Part shown: piece after piece, positions 52,239-63,800 of the stretch
Layout: each line of letters begins with the position of its first letter
Position numbering within the stretch: position 1 is the stretch's first letter
Source of the DNA: Cladocopium goreaui
Taxonomy: Eukaryota; Sar; Dinophyceae; Suessiales; Symbiodiniaceae
Assembly: GCA_947184155.2 (NCBI GenBank)
Contig: CAMXCT020002013.1
Coordinates: 306,001 to 370,000 of the forward strand
Length of the DNA stretch: 64,000 nt
Direction: 5' to 3'
Notes under the pieces: generated by a model
The model's input: the letters and a program-made list of their open reading frames with translations, nothing else
The model's database searches: none
Told to the model about the DNA's origin: nothing
Position numbers and translations under genes: made by a program

Positions 52239-52579
52239 CTGGGAGGTCGGGGTGGTGCCAAAATGGCCCCTTCAAAAAAATGGGAATCTTCGAGTTGCGC
52301 CGTTTTTGTTGCTGATTCACTGAGACTCATAAGACCAGCGGCAATAGAGATGGGGAAATCTTGATGGCAACCAGCGACAATCATTCGACCATCTTGAGTT
52401 TCTGAGCTGGTCAAGCCGTGAAATTCAAGAAACAAAACTGGTTTTACTTGCAGTAACGATCAACCTGTTCTTCAAACAAAAAAACGATCCCAAATAAAAT
52501 AAATAAACTGAGTGATGGAAAAAAAACGTTAAAAGAAAACATGCGGATGACTGGAGCGCTGGCTGGTTCATCAAATTAC

Positions 52580-52664
52580 CCCCCAAAGAAACTCGGCACC
52601 GAAGAAGCCGCCCTAGCCGTGCCTTCCACAACTCAGCCTTTGTGAGGTCGCGGAAATGGGATTC
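52580..52664 (-). CDS. exon of unknown protein
   Basis: Acceptor ACACCAG|GAA, donor GGGGG|GTAATT. Encodes ESHFRDLTKAELWKARLGRL and LRCRVSLG. Phase 0 in. Its end phase does not match 52,136-52,238, so an exon between is missing or a border is wrong. Confidence 0.55.
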
Positions 52665-52919
52665 CTGGTGTTTTCGCGATGTGACAAGAAAGAATCCACC
52701 AATGACTCAATGACCCAGAAAAAATCTGATGTTCAGTACCAAACTAACAAGGATTCCACAGTAAATGGGGATTGAAGCACCGGAATTTTCGGGGGATTGA
52801 CATTTTTGTTGCCTGGGATCGGTTGTTTCAGGATTTCTTCAGGGCAGATATGAAGAACAAGCGAGTTCCTGGGCTGAATGTCTAGTCATCCTAGAAATAG
52901 TTGATTTACCTATTCAAGA

Positions 52920-52960
52920 TGGTGATTTTCCATAGCTTTTTGTATGTTTACCAGAGGGTA
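52920..52960. mobile_element. TIR-A right half
   Basis: GTGATTTTCCATAGCTTTTT and TGTATGTTTACCAGAGGGTA without a recognisable left end. Confidence 0.7.
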
Positions 52961-53394
52961 TTTCCAAAATGTCTCCCCAAAAAAATCCTGATGATTTTAT
53001 GATTTGGAAAGCGACATGTCCATCGACTCTATCTACTTTAGGAGGACGAAAATCATCGAAAATCTACAAGTTGGGTTGGTTCAAAAAAAACGAGGAAAAC
53101 GGATGAACAAATGATCAAGGGTCATTTCAGGTATCTAAAATGGAGAGACTGTACCATTCTTGAAGCCATAAAACTTGGGGGTCCCCCATATTTCAATGGA
53201 TCCCATTTCTGATGCCAAAGTCGGGCTGGAAAATCCATAGCTAAGGAACCATCGGTTCCTAGGGAGGGTACATCATCCACTTTAGTGATTCTATGCTATC
53301 CTGGTCTTCAGTTTTTTTGTTGTTCATCCAAATAAAATGTGTTTGAAATTATCCACTTATAAGTATAAATATAAATATAATATCTAAATATCTA

Positions 53395-54010
53395 TATCAT
53401 TTATATATATATATATGTATATATATAACATATATATAACATATATATAACATATATATAACATATATATAACATATATATAACATATATCTATAACACA
53501 TATCTATAACATATATCTATAACATATATCTATAACATATATCTATAACATATATCTATAACATATATCTATAACATATATCTATACCATATATCTATAA
53601 CATCTACATATATAACATCTACATATATAACATATATATATAACATATATAGAACTTATATATATAACATGTATATCACATATATGTAACATATATATAT
53701 AACATATATAAAACATATATAAAACATATATATAACATATATATAACATATATATAACATATATAAAACATATATATAACATATATATAACATATAACAT
53801 ATATATAACATATATATAACATATATATATATAACATATATATAACATATATATAACATATATATATATAACATATATATATAACATATATATATATATA
53901 ACATATATAACATATATAACATATATATATAGCATATATATATACTAGTAACATATATATATATATATGTCTAACATATATATGTATATATAACATATCT
54001 ATATATATAC
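53395..54010. repeat. ATATATAACAT microsatellite
   Basis: About 600 bp of 10- to 12-bp ATATATAACAT / ATATCTATAACAT units. The long Tyr/Ile frames across it are artefacts. Confidence 0.95.
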
Positions 54011-54606
54011 TTATCAACAAACTTTTTGAGTTTCTACGATCGTTGTTTCCCTAAGCGTCCATCCCAATGTCCAGCCATTTTTCTCACGCCATTATATACA
54101 CAGCTGAGATCAGAGGTTGGACTGCAGCCGATCCCAGGCCAAAAGCCTGCCAAAATGAAGGGGAAAGCGGAGAATTTTGGGCAAAACCATGGGAAAACAG
54201 ACAATGATCAGTAATGATCAGGTTGAAAACCTACAAGAGTTATGGGGAAAACTGAAAGTAGAAGAAATGTAGAAGAATTATCATCCTGGCCGCATGCTTT
54301 GAAAAGCATCGTGGGAAGGGAGTTACTATACAGCGCAGTATTTGGGAAGGGGGTCACAAATAAGTAACTTGACATTGGCAATCACCACTTGGTAATTGGT
54401 AAATCATCCTGGTGATCACTTCAGACCTAGTTAGTTATTGCTCAACGATCCTGGTCCCCTGCTGTGAGCCGCAAAAAAAAGGTGTAGCTCTATATCACGA
54501 CCAGTGTCAGATACCGACAAAGTCAAGTTCACCAAACATTCCCAGCTATCAAAATCTATCACCAACCATCGATGAGGAAAGCAAAGGGGCACTGCGTCAC
54601 GCTCAC

Positions 54607-54643
54607 CGAGTTCAACGGAAAACCACGGATCTCAACCGCCAGT
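54607..54643 (-). CDS. possible exon after the hydroxyacid oxidase exon
   Basis: Acceptor CTGAAAG|A, donor AACTCG|GTGAGC. Encodes LAVEIRGFPLNS; the first base completes R after the AG of 54,846-54,971 (NPR-LAVE). No stop, so it does not end the protein. Confidence 0.4.
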
Positions 54644-54692
54644 CTTTCAGCCGAGATTCTAGATAGCTAACTTCTACCAATGTTGAAATTTC

Positions 54693-54790
54693 TACCCTCT
54701 GGTTATTTAACATAGCCATGCAAAATGGCCCTAATCGAAATAGATGGTTTACCGATTAATAGCATGGTCCATGGTGGATCCTTCCATGGC
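54693..54790. mobile_element. TIR-A element, decayed right end
   Basis: Left end TACCCTCTGGTTATTTAACA and inner arm GCCATGCAAAATGGCC; the right part is TCCTTCCATGGCTA only. Confidence 0.6.
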
Positions 54791-54845
54791 TAGCCCTGTG
54801 AATGTCAATGACCATGTTTTCTTCTCCAAGGCCATCATCCAGCAC

Positions 54846-54971
54846 CTGGGATTGAGCTGTCGCAGCTGGCTGACGCCCAGTTGCTGCATGCAGAGTTTCA
54901 GTTCCGCCGTCAGCTGCTGCACCAGCTGCACGATGCCTTCCTCGCCGCCGCAGGCGGCGGCCCAGTAGTAC
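54846..54971 (-). CDS. FMN-dependent alpha-hydroxyacid oxidase, C-terminal exon
   Basis: Acceptor CGCGAG|G, donor CAATCCCAG|GTGCTG. Encodes YYWAAACGGEEGIVQLVQQL then TAELKLCMQQLGVSQLRQLNP plus a split R (126 nt). It matches the last helix region of glycolate/lactate oxidases, typically rP.lyGLAagGeaGV..vL.lL..El...MaLlG..sl.eL.p. These enzymes oxidise 2-hydroxyacids with FMN, often in peroxisomes (glycolate oxidase in photorespiration). The catalytic His and FMN-binding strands must be on exons further upstream, which I could not find in the window; either they lie beyond the 56-60 kb repeats or this is a gene fragment. Confidence 0.7.
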
Positions 54972-55029
54972 CTCGCGACGACAGAAAAAATGGGAGTTGA
55001 CCAAGCAAAATTGGTAAACATTTATTAGC

Positions 55030-55870
55030 GGGGATCTGAATGAATATTGAGTGTGATTTAAGCAACAGCAAATTGGAGATTTACCGCAAAATGTTTTTTT
55101 GGGAATATGTCATTGGATAATAAGGGGAGATGATGGGATATAGAACCAAGATGAATGATGTGTGGGTACTTAACCAAAGAAATTCGACCTCCCTTTTTGG
55201 GGTATAGTGATTTTTAATCTCTAAACTGTAAAATTGGGTAACTTAATTTCATGTGGCATATGGTTAAAAACTCTAGCATTTTACTGGGATGATTCGAGAG
55301 AATAGAAATTGGTTCTTAGCTGAACACAGAAACCATATGAAACCATGGAACCGTCGAAACTGTCCTATTTTGCGTTACTTAAGAATTTCAGAATCCCCAA
55401 TAAACATCAACAATAAACTAGAGTACAACACACTACAGTAACCATTCAACAGTGGTATTTCCTTTATACTGGCTGGTTCATTAATGGATTTCTTGGATTC
55501 CCCCAATGGGTCATAATCCCAATAAACCAGGTAGTATAAGTTCCTGTATATATACATAATATAATATATATATATATATTTATACATATAATTATGATAT
55601 AATTATGTAATAATAGTCAATCAACAGGAGTTTGGGTCACTGCTCAATATTTTATCGTTAAAACCCCATAAGATCCCTATAATTCATGGTCGACACCCAG
55701 TCAAATCCGTTCAACGACTATGTTTTATCAGTTGTATCCCCATATGTTTGATGATTAAAACCCAAGATCAATGATGGTTAAATCATCATAAACTACTTCA
55801 TATCATCAACCAACTTGCTATTTTGGTCACAGTTCAAGGATTCTGACAGTCCCCAATATTAATTGGATAG
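55030..55870. other. no gene seen
   Basis: AT-rich unique sequence with a short TA microsatellite at about 55,555-55,600. Confidence 0.55.
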
Positions 55871-56048
55871 ATTGGATGGTATATGGCAGTGTGTCAAAAC
55901 CTTGTACCCCTGGTGAACATAAGAATAGTTGGCAAATGGATGTTCATCCCTCTAAAAATGGTATTAATAGGTATTGTGAATCCAGTGGCCGGCTCCCTGT
56001 CCTCAAACGGTTTTGGCACCTCGCCCTCGGATGGTCATTGTCCCTCGC

Positions 56049-56387
56049 CTATGCACTAGGGGGCCCCTGTGTTCGGGCCAGATCGATCGTGGCCAGTTTG
56101 GAATCAAGTGTACTCGGAATGGCAACAACATGTTCACAGCTCCCCAAATTTTCTTTGATTCCAAACTTTCTTATGGACTGACTGTCTTGACCGCAGTTCT
56201 TGGCACTGGATCTTGCCTCCATGTGCTCAGTTTCTTCTACCAGTTTCAAAAGGCCTCTATCCAACATGCGGAACAAGGCTTCGTGTGAGCCTTTCAGTTT
56301 GGTCAGTCCATCAGCCAACATAGCTGGGTCCATGGTCACTTGCGACCCTAAAAAACGGTCACTTGTGACCCTAAAATCCCCGGTCAC
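56049..56387 (-). pseudogene. Ty1/copia-type retroelement remnant (C-terminal RNase H end)
   Basis: The minus frame contains AMLADGLTKLKGSHEALFRM and LDRGLLKLVEE. MLADGLTK is the short motif near the end of copia-type polyproteins (usual dxLADxlTK). The rest of the polyprotein is missing; the frame ends in a stop after QGPPSA. The call rests on one motif. Confidence 0.45.
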
Positions 56388-56425
56388 TTGCGACCCTAAA
56401 AAACGGTCACTTGCGACCCTATTCC
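56333..56425. repeat. GGTCACTTGCGACCCTAAAA repeat, 4 copies
   Basis: Four copies of GGTCACTTGYGACCCTA with short spacers. The motif returns in both orientations at 59,995-60,130. Confidence 0.85.
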
Positions 56426-56499
56426 TTTAAAAACTCTCACCCCCCCTGCGTTCCACCATGCAATTGTCTCCTTTAAAAACTCTCCACCATGCAATTGTT

Positions 56500-58240
56500 T
56501 GGCTGGGGGGGAGGGATCATTCTACTTACATCATTACTTGACTCAGCCATTTAGGGTTTGGTTGGGGGGGGGATCATTCAACTTAGATCATTACTTGACT
56601 CAGCCATTTAGGGTTTTCCGTTAGGGTTGGGGGTGGGGGGAGGGCTAGGGATCATTCAACTTTAGATCATTAATTACTGACTCAGCCATTTGAGGGGTTG
56701 GTTGGGGTGGAGGGCCATTCTTCCTTACATCATTACTGCCTCAGCCATTTAGGGTTGGTTAGGGGGGAGGGATTCATTCAAAGTAGATCAGTACTTGATC
56801 AGCCATTAGGCGTTTGGGTTTGGGGGGGAGGGATGACGGAGGGATCATTGTACTTAGATCATTACTTGACTCAGCCATTTAGGGTTTGGTTGGGGGGGAG
56901 GGGTTATACATTACTTGACTCAGCAATTTAGGGTTTGGTTGGGGGGAGGGATCATTCAACTTAGATCATTACTTGACTCAGCCATTTAGGGTTTGGTTGG
57001 GGGGGAGGGATCATTCTACTTACATCATTACTTGACTCAGCCATTTAGGGTTTGGTTGGGGGGAGGGATCATTCAACTTACATCATTACTTGACTCAGCC
57101 ATTTAGGGTTTGGTTGGGGGGGAGGGATCATTCAACTTAGATCATTACTTGACTCAGCCATTTAGGGTTTGGTTGGGGGGGAGGGGTTATTCAACTTAGA
57201 TCATTACTTGACTCAGCCATTTAGGGTTTGGTTGGGGGGGAGGGATCATTGTACTTACATCATTACTTGACTCAGCCACTTAGGGTTTGGTTGGGGGGAG
57301 GGATCATTCTACTTACATCATTACTTGACTCAGCCATTTAGGGTTTGGTTAGGGGGGAGGGTTCATCGTACTTACATCATTACTTGACTCAGCCATTTCG
57401 GGTTTGGTTGGGGGGGAGGGATCATTTAACTTAGATCATTACTTGACTCAGCCATTTAGGGTTTGGTTGGGGGGGAGGGATCATTCTACTTACATCATTA
57501 CTTGACTCAGCCATTTAGGGTTTGGTTGGGGGGGAGGGATCATTTAACTTAGATCATTACTTGACTCAGCCATTTAGGGTTTGGTTGGGGGGGAGGGGTT
57601 ATACATTACTTGACGCAGCCATTTAGGGTTTGGTTGGGGGGGAGGGATCATTGTACTTAGATCATTACTTGACTCAGCCATTTAGGGTTTGGTTGGGGGG
57701 GAGGGATCATTCTACTTACATCATTACTTGACTTAGCCATTTAGGGTTTGGTTGGGGGGAGGGAACATTGAACTTAGATCATTACTTGACTCAGCCATTT
57801 AGGGTTTGGTTGGGGGGGAGGGATCATTCTACTTACATCATTACTTGACTCAGCCACTTAGTGTTTGGTTGGGGGGAGGGATCATTCTACTTACATCATT
57901 ACTTGACTCAGCCATTTAGGGTTTGGTTGGGGGGGAGGGGTTATACATTACTTGACTCAGCCATTTAGGGTTTGGTTGGGGGGGGAGGGGTTATACATTA
58001 CTTGACTCAGCCATTTAGGGTTTGTTTGGGGGGGAGGGATCATTGTACTTAGATCATTACTTGACTCAGCCATTTAGGGTTTGGTTGGGGGGGAGGGATC
58101 ATTCAACTTAGATCATTACTTGACTCAGCCATTTAGGGTTTGGTTGGGGGGAGGGATCATATTACTTACATCATTACTTGACTCAGCCATTTAGGGTTTG
58201 GTTAGGGGGGACGGATCATCGTACTTACATCATTACTTGA
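56500..58240. repeat. ~59-bp satellite containing TTTAGGG
   Basis: About 29 copies of a unit reading ACTCAGCCATTTAGGGTTTG, then GTTGGGGGGGAGGGATCATT, then CTACTTACATCATTACTTG. Variation is mostly in the G run (6-8 G) and in ATTCTACTTACAT versus ATTCAACTTAGAT; some units are shortened to GGGTTATACATTACTTG. Each unit has one TTTAGGG (plant/dinoflagellate telomere type) and a G run. Confidence 0.95.
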
Positions 58241-58249
58241 CTCGTTACG

Positions 58250-59050
58250 GTGATACGACATGAAGCAGATTGAAGCCTAATACGTAACTATATGTTTCTT
58301 GTCTACGTGATGCTGCACCCACCTTCTGCCTTGGCAAAATGCCACTGCGGACGACACAATACCAAATTTGGCACAATTGAGGACTGCAACTTGGCACATG
58401 CGATTTGAAAGTTCTTTAGCGCAAGTGCGCGCATGAACTTCACAAACTAATCTCTCCCAGGATTTCAGCAATCACTTGAGCACCACAGTGCAACATATTG
58501 GAAGGTCACGAGACTTGTACAACCCATGTACAATGTGAATGGATATGCCCTAATGCCCTAATGGACAAATAGATGGACATGCATGGATATAACAGTATAC
58601 TATCATACTATACCATTGTCAATGGTGGTGAAATTCAGTGCATCACCGACGCATGGATTGCTAAGGTTGGCCGCAACTTTCTGTATAATTGTCTGGCCGC
58701 GAGTTTGTCTGTGTATAACTTTCTTCGTGAATATATTTTGCATTATCGAAGGAAGTTTCGAAATCAAACTTCCGACAATATGGGCAGATGAAAAGCAGAG
58801 ATGGGAAGAGGCAGAGAGAAGAGAAGAGTAGAAGAGAGCAGATTAGAGAAGAGAACGAGTCAGAAGAAAGAAGATGCAGAGGAGCCAAAAGGTAGTGTTT
58901 TCCAATGCCTTGTGGCTCCGGAGGGTCGACAAGTAAGCTCGCTACAGCGGCGGGCGCGGAGCCAGCTGCCCCGATGAGAAATACAAAATTGCACGCCGTT
59001 GTGGCGTGACGTCCATTTCGAAGTCAACATGCACAAAAACCAACATGTTC
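58250..59050. other. no gene supported
   Basis: A minus-strand open frame at 58,277-58,471 (CAKELSNRMCQVAVLNCAKF) has fair composition but no borders or motif. A GAAGAG-rich stretch follows at 58,795-58,870. Confidence 0.4.
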
Positions 59051-59064
59051 GGACCGCCTTTAGC

Positions 59065-59271
59065 AGTTGAGATGGAGAGATAGAGAGATAAAGAGATAAA
59101 AAGAGAGAGAGAGAGTCAACATGTACAAAACACACCATGTTCGGACCGTTTTTAGAAGTTGAGGTAAAGAGATACAGCGATAACAAGATAGAAAGGGAGA
59201 GCGAGAGAGATAGATAGATAGAGAGATAAAGAGAGATAGAGAGATAGATAGATAGATAGATAGATAGATAC

Positions 59272-59309
<38 letters not shown>

Positions 59310-59425
59310 TAGATAGATAGATAGATAAATAGATGGATAGATAGATAGATAGATAGATAATGAGATAGGTAGATAGATAGATAGATAGATACATAGATAG
59401 ATAGATAGATAGATAGATAAAAAAT
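59065..59425. repeat. GATA/GAGA microsatellite
   Basis: (GATAGATA)n with GAGATA interruptions; the two pieces AACATGTTCGGACCGCCTTT and CACCATGTTCGGACCGTTTT show a small duplication at its start. Confidence 0.95.
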
Positions 59426-59439
59426 GACATGTAGCTTCG

Positions 59440-59975
59440 AAGCCCTTAAATGAAGCTTTTCTGCGAGACTTCCTACAAAAATGAAGCTTCGAAACTCAAA
59501 CACAAAAACTTTTCTGCGAGACTTCCTTCAAAAATGAAGCTTCGAAGCTCTAAAACGAAGCTTTTCTACGAGACTTCCTTCAAAACTGAAGCTTCCAAAC
59601 TCAAAAACCTAGCTTCGAAGCCCTTAAACGAAGCTTTTCTGCGAGACTTCCTACAAAAATGAAGCTTCGAAACTCAAACACAAAAACTTTTCTGCGAGAC
59701 TTCCTTCAAAAATGAAGCTTCGAAGCTCTAAAACGAAGCTTTTCTACGAGACTTCCTTCAAAAATGAAGCTTCGAAACTCAAACACAAAAACTTTTCTGC
59801 GAGACTTCCTTCAAAAATGAAGCTTCGAAGCTCTAAAACGAAGCTTTTCTACGAGACTTCCTTCAAAAATGAAGCTGCGAAACTCAAAAACGAAGCTTTT
59901 CTGCGAGACTTCCTTCAAAAATGAAGCTACGAAACTCAAAAACGAAGCTTTTCTGCGAGACTTCCTCCAAAAATC
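59440..59975. repeat. ~52-bp tandem repeat with AAGCTTCGAA
   Basis: About ten units of AAGCTTCGAARCTCWAAAAC, then GAAGCTTTTCTRCGAGACTT, then CCTTCAAAAATG, with a higher-order alternation of GCTCTAAAACG and ACTCAAACACAAA types. Open frames through it are artefacts of the repeat. Confidence 0.93.
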
Positions 59976-60128
59976 ATGCTTCGGGCACGAATAGGGTCAC
60001 AGGCGACCACAAAGGGGCCGCACCATTTTCGTGTGGCAGGTGTGGGACTTCGAGCACACCTCGTCACTTGTGACCCTATCTTTTTTACTTCAAAACGTAG
60101 AAACAGTGATTAGGGTCACAAGCGACCA

Positions 60129-60824
60129 ATGTCCCTTGGACAGCTAGCTCGACAAGCTTCAGATTGCTGTCTCCGTAGACTCAGAGTTCGGGAGGATGGA
60201 GAACGATGCCATGTCACGAATCAAAGCGAAGAAGCGGAGTTGTCTGATGATGGCAGCTATATGGTGATCTCTGAGGACGAAGAGCCGCAGAGAACTACAT
60301 CATTGAAATCAAGGAGACAATCGGGCTCAAAGAGCACAGGTGCGAACAACACTTCTTTAAGGAACTCAACATCATCTTGCACGGGTGCTTCATTGAATTC
60401 CTCTTCACGATCGGGCTTTAGCACTGGTGGAAGCGCATCTAGCGATGGTGGGGGGCCTTTTTCACAAAGAATGCCTCGACAGTCGGGCCATAGCAGTGCG
60501 ACTGGGGATGTTTCATCAACTATCACGGACGTTTGTGGTGAGAGCGGTGCGCCTGAGAGTTCTACATCTTTGAGTTTGAGGACACAATCGGGCACCGCAG
60601 GATCTTGTGCAGCGGGCGAACCTGCTGATGATGCTGACGTTGCGGCTGCTTCGCAGAGCACTGGGGCTCTCAATAGGAGTAGCATAGGTGATGTTAGAAA
60701 AGGAAAGGGTTCTAAGGGGTCAAAGAAAAACCCTTGGAATGCCTTCCAACATGAATACAAAGGCAAGGGCCTAAATTCAACGGCCATTGCACAATTGTAT
60801 AAAGCCGAGGAATCCAATCAATAG
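60129..60824 (+). CDS. Ser/Gly-rich protein with basic NPWNAFQ C-terminal motif
   Basis: An intronless frame of 231 codons starts at ATG directly after the motif GGTCACAAGCGACCA and ends TAG. Residues about 35-60 are acidic (DDGSYMVISEDEE); residues 60-190 are rich in Ser, Gly, Thr and Ala with repeated short blocks (SLKSRRQSGS, RMPRQSGHSS, SLRTQSGTAG). The end is basic: KGKGSKGSKKNPWNAFQHEY then KGKGLNSTAIAQLYK. NPWNAFQ..YKGKG..s..IA.lYK resembles a short DNA-binding helix pair (HMG-like), which is inference. It is the only plus-strand gene candidate, unlike its neighbours in lacking introns, so a retrocopy or an element-borne ORF is possible. The minus-strand frame opposite is judged a shadow. 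Confidence 0.55.
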   Translation: MSLGQLARQASDCCLRRLRVREDGERCHVTNQSEEAELSDDGSYMVISEDEEPQRTTSLKSRRQSGSKSTGANNTSLRNSTSSCTGASLNSSSRSGFSTGGSASSDGGGPFSQRMPRQSGHSSATGDVSSTITDVCGESGAPESSTSLSLRTQSGTAGSCAAGEPADDADVAAASQSTGALNRSSIGDVRKGKGSKGSKKNPWNAFQHEYKGKGLNSTAIAQLYKAEESNQ

Positions 60825-60829
60825 AAGAA

Positions 60830-63800
60830 CATAGAAATGCCTTGGGCCTGGAACGCTTTGTAGCGTGGCGCAATGTGGCGCTTTTTCCATTTTTGAAATC
60901 CCTGACAATTTCACAGAAGTGAAAGGGGGAGTCCGTGCAATAGAACATCAGTCATCTCTACTTGAAGGCATTTTGGTACAAAAGAAAGGGTTGTTTGCCC
61001 GGGGTTCACGAGCCCAGAAATGATGACAAGCCAAGGGGTTTTGGGATATCCTACAGAAAAAACATACTAACCAACCAGAATCAGCCAAGATATCATATAT
61101 CCCAATGATTTGTCTTCTTTCCATCTGGTTGGCAAGATATCCTGCTTATGTTTCTCCATGAAACTGGCTGAACTTGACAACCACCAAGCTGCAATACAGT
61201 ACATCATTCCTATTCATTCCTGATTCTCACCTGCTTCTCCGACTTCTTACCAGCATTTCTATTCATTTCTGGAGTGTTGTGGCTACGTCAGCCAGAGTCT
61301 TGGGAAAATCACCCACCACCTCATGGTCAAATTCCCAGCGAACGAGGTATTCATGTTCAATACTGTATATCCAAGTCATTCTGTCACATGCACGCAGTAC
61401 CCCACTGAAAACTAAATGAACCTTGAAATATTAATCTTCTTTTTAATGACCACATTTGGGTTTCAGTTCAATGGTTCATGTGTTTAGATGTGCCATAGAG
61501 TTATTTAAATGCTTAGTAAATGGATTGTATCCCATGATGGGTCAGAGAGATAAGATCCATTTGTGATCACCAGATAGCTACAGTAACTCTCTATGGCCCG
61601 TTGAAGTAGTTCTCAGATTTATCCAAGAAAATCATCCCTTTCCCCTGAAGATTAAAATAACACATGAAATCCTGGTTTAGGGCTAGATCTGTTTATTTTG
61701 TTCCCAGAAAATGGGTGCATTTAATGTCAGAAGAGATGATCACTACTGACATAGACAATTGGAAGACCACGCAACCCCATCGTGGGGATTTCACCAACAA
61801 TTGGAAGCCTCAACCATGTTTGGCTTAATCAAGCTTAATCTGTTAATCTCAACCACCAACAACCCACCCAGAAGAAACGATTTGGGCGAATCCCCACGAA
61901 TTCACCAAGCATTTCACCGCAAATTCACCGTCCACCAGGGAAAACCAGGACCAGGACCCCATGTCCACTCCACTGCCAGGTCGGCAGTCTCCTGTCGCGG
62001 GATCGGATCACGGGGAGATGCCAGTGATGTGACAGGAGTTCGAATGGGTTTCAATACTAGAGTGGGCATCCATGACTTGGATGAGTTGGGCTACCCCATT
62101 TGAAGAAATCCCATGAAATTCCCATATCTCAAGTTTAAAATCTAACATGAAAAATCGAAAGGCTGACTGAAACCATACCATTGAAATCTGTAGAGTTATG
62201 TAGAACAGATGATAGAGTCTTCTTTTTTGTCACCAAACCTGCAAATATTGGATCGGTTTAAGGGAAGATGTTCAAAGGTGATTCCCATGCTTTTACTTTG
62301 GAAAACAAAATCTGTAGATTTCTCCATTAATCGATCAAAATATGCCAAAGAAACTTGGGGGTTTGGATCTGGAAAACTTGTACTATTAGGGCTCAACCAA
62401 CAACACATGAGGTTTGGAGCAACACAAATCCCAATTCAGCCACCGAATTTAAGGAAGATCATTCCTGCCACAAACTGGTGGGTCCACTAATTGGAATTAT
62501 CCCCTTTTATCATCTTTTATCATCTTTTTTCAATGGATTGTAGCTGCAGTTGCCAAAGACTTATCCAATCATTCTCGCACTTGAAACACAGACGTTCAAG
62601 TCGTTGTGTTGAGAAACCAAAGAATCCAAAGAAAGAATCAATGAGACCCACCGTCTCAAGAGTGACAATCTGGTGGATTCAAGCCTCAAATGTACGATCA
62701 CATATTCCCAATTCCCAAATGTAGGGATGCAAACATGAAAAAGAAAGTCTTGTCTAGTCACGCACCATTCAAGTCAAGTAAGTTCGGGGGATGTATTGTG
62801 ACCATTAAATCAGGGATGAACACCCATGTTCACCGGAGTTGAAGTTTCAGAATGTTGCAAGACAAATTCGATTGAAAAACTCAGTAAAAGCAATCTGAAT
62901 AAAAGCGTATATACAGGTATGCAAGCATGTAATGTAACGGAATCTAATCCAATGTGAGTGTAAATGTAATGAAATGTATATGCAATGCAATGCCACGCAA
63001 TGTAATGTAATACAATATAATTTCATGTAGGAATCGAATGTCGACTGGGCAACACTAATTTCTGTCACGTACACGGTTCCGATGTTATCACAACATATCC
63101 TGCCACAGCTGGAACCCACGCCCACCATGCCGAGACCTGCGCTTGCTACGTGCTCAAGAAGACATCCGGTCAACAAGATCAACTGACCTTGCACCTGCCG
63201 GCGGAACAGCGATATATACCAGCTGTGATTTTCAACTGACTTCTCTAACCTGGATAATGGATTATCAATCACGGAGAAGGGAAAAAAAACGGATGGGATG
63301 GTGTCTCGCCATATCAGGTGACCAATGGAATGTCTCCAGCTAACAGGAAAGAGGGACAAAACATTTCCTTCAGATTCATTGCTTCAGCGAACCTCCAAGA
63401 TCTGGATTCCGGAGGGCCAGTGCAAGAGCTGCCAAATGCCCAACCATGATGCACTATCTTTCGGCTGCGCCTCAAGGAGGAACAACTTCATACAAATTCC
63501 GCATGTTTTTGAATGCAAATACAGATTTTCTTGATACCGGCTGCATGCTTTTGTATCGCAGACTTGAGCTTGGGTCTCTGTCTTTTTGCAAACCATCCGT
63601 GACGTCACCTTGACCATGTTTCCATGAAAATGACTAGAAAGCAGTCGCTGGAGAAGGTCAAAGTATATGGCGGAAACAGACAACTAGCATAACTGAAGGC
63701 ATTGCAACATGAATCGCTTTGAGAATGAAGGACTGTGATGGACTTCCACAAATTTGTCTTCTTTTTGAAATGAATCATTCCGGCAAATCTTTGGTGCCCC

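Noticed and set aside
56500-58240. A chromosome end or true telomere
   Set aside because: TTTAGGG occurs once per 59 bp, not in uninterrupted tandem, and unique sequence continues on both sides.
59450-59924. Two 70-codon frames with KLRSSKTKLF repeats
   Set aside because: Products of the ~52-bp tandem repeat.
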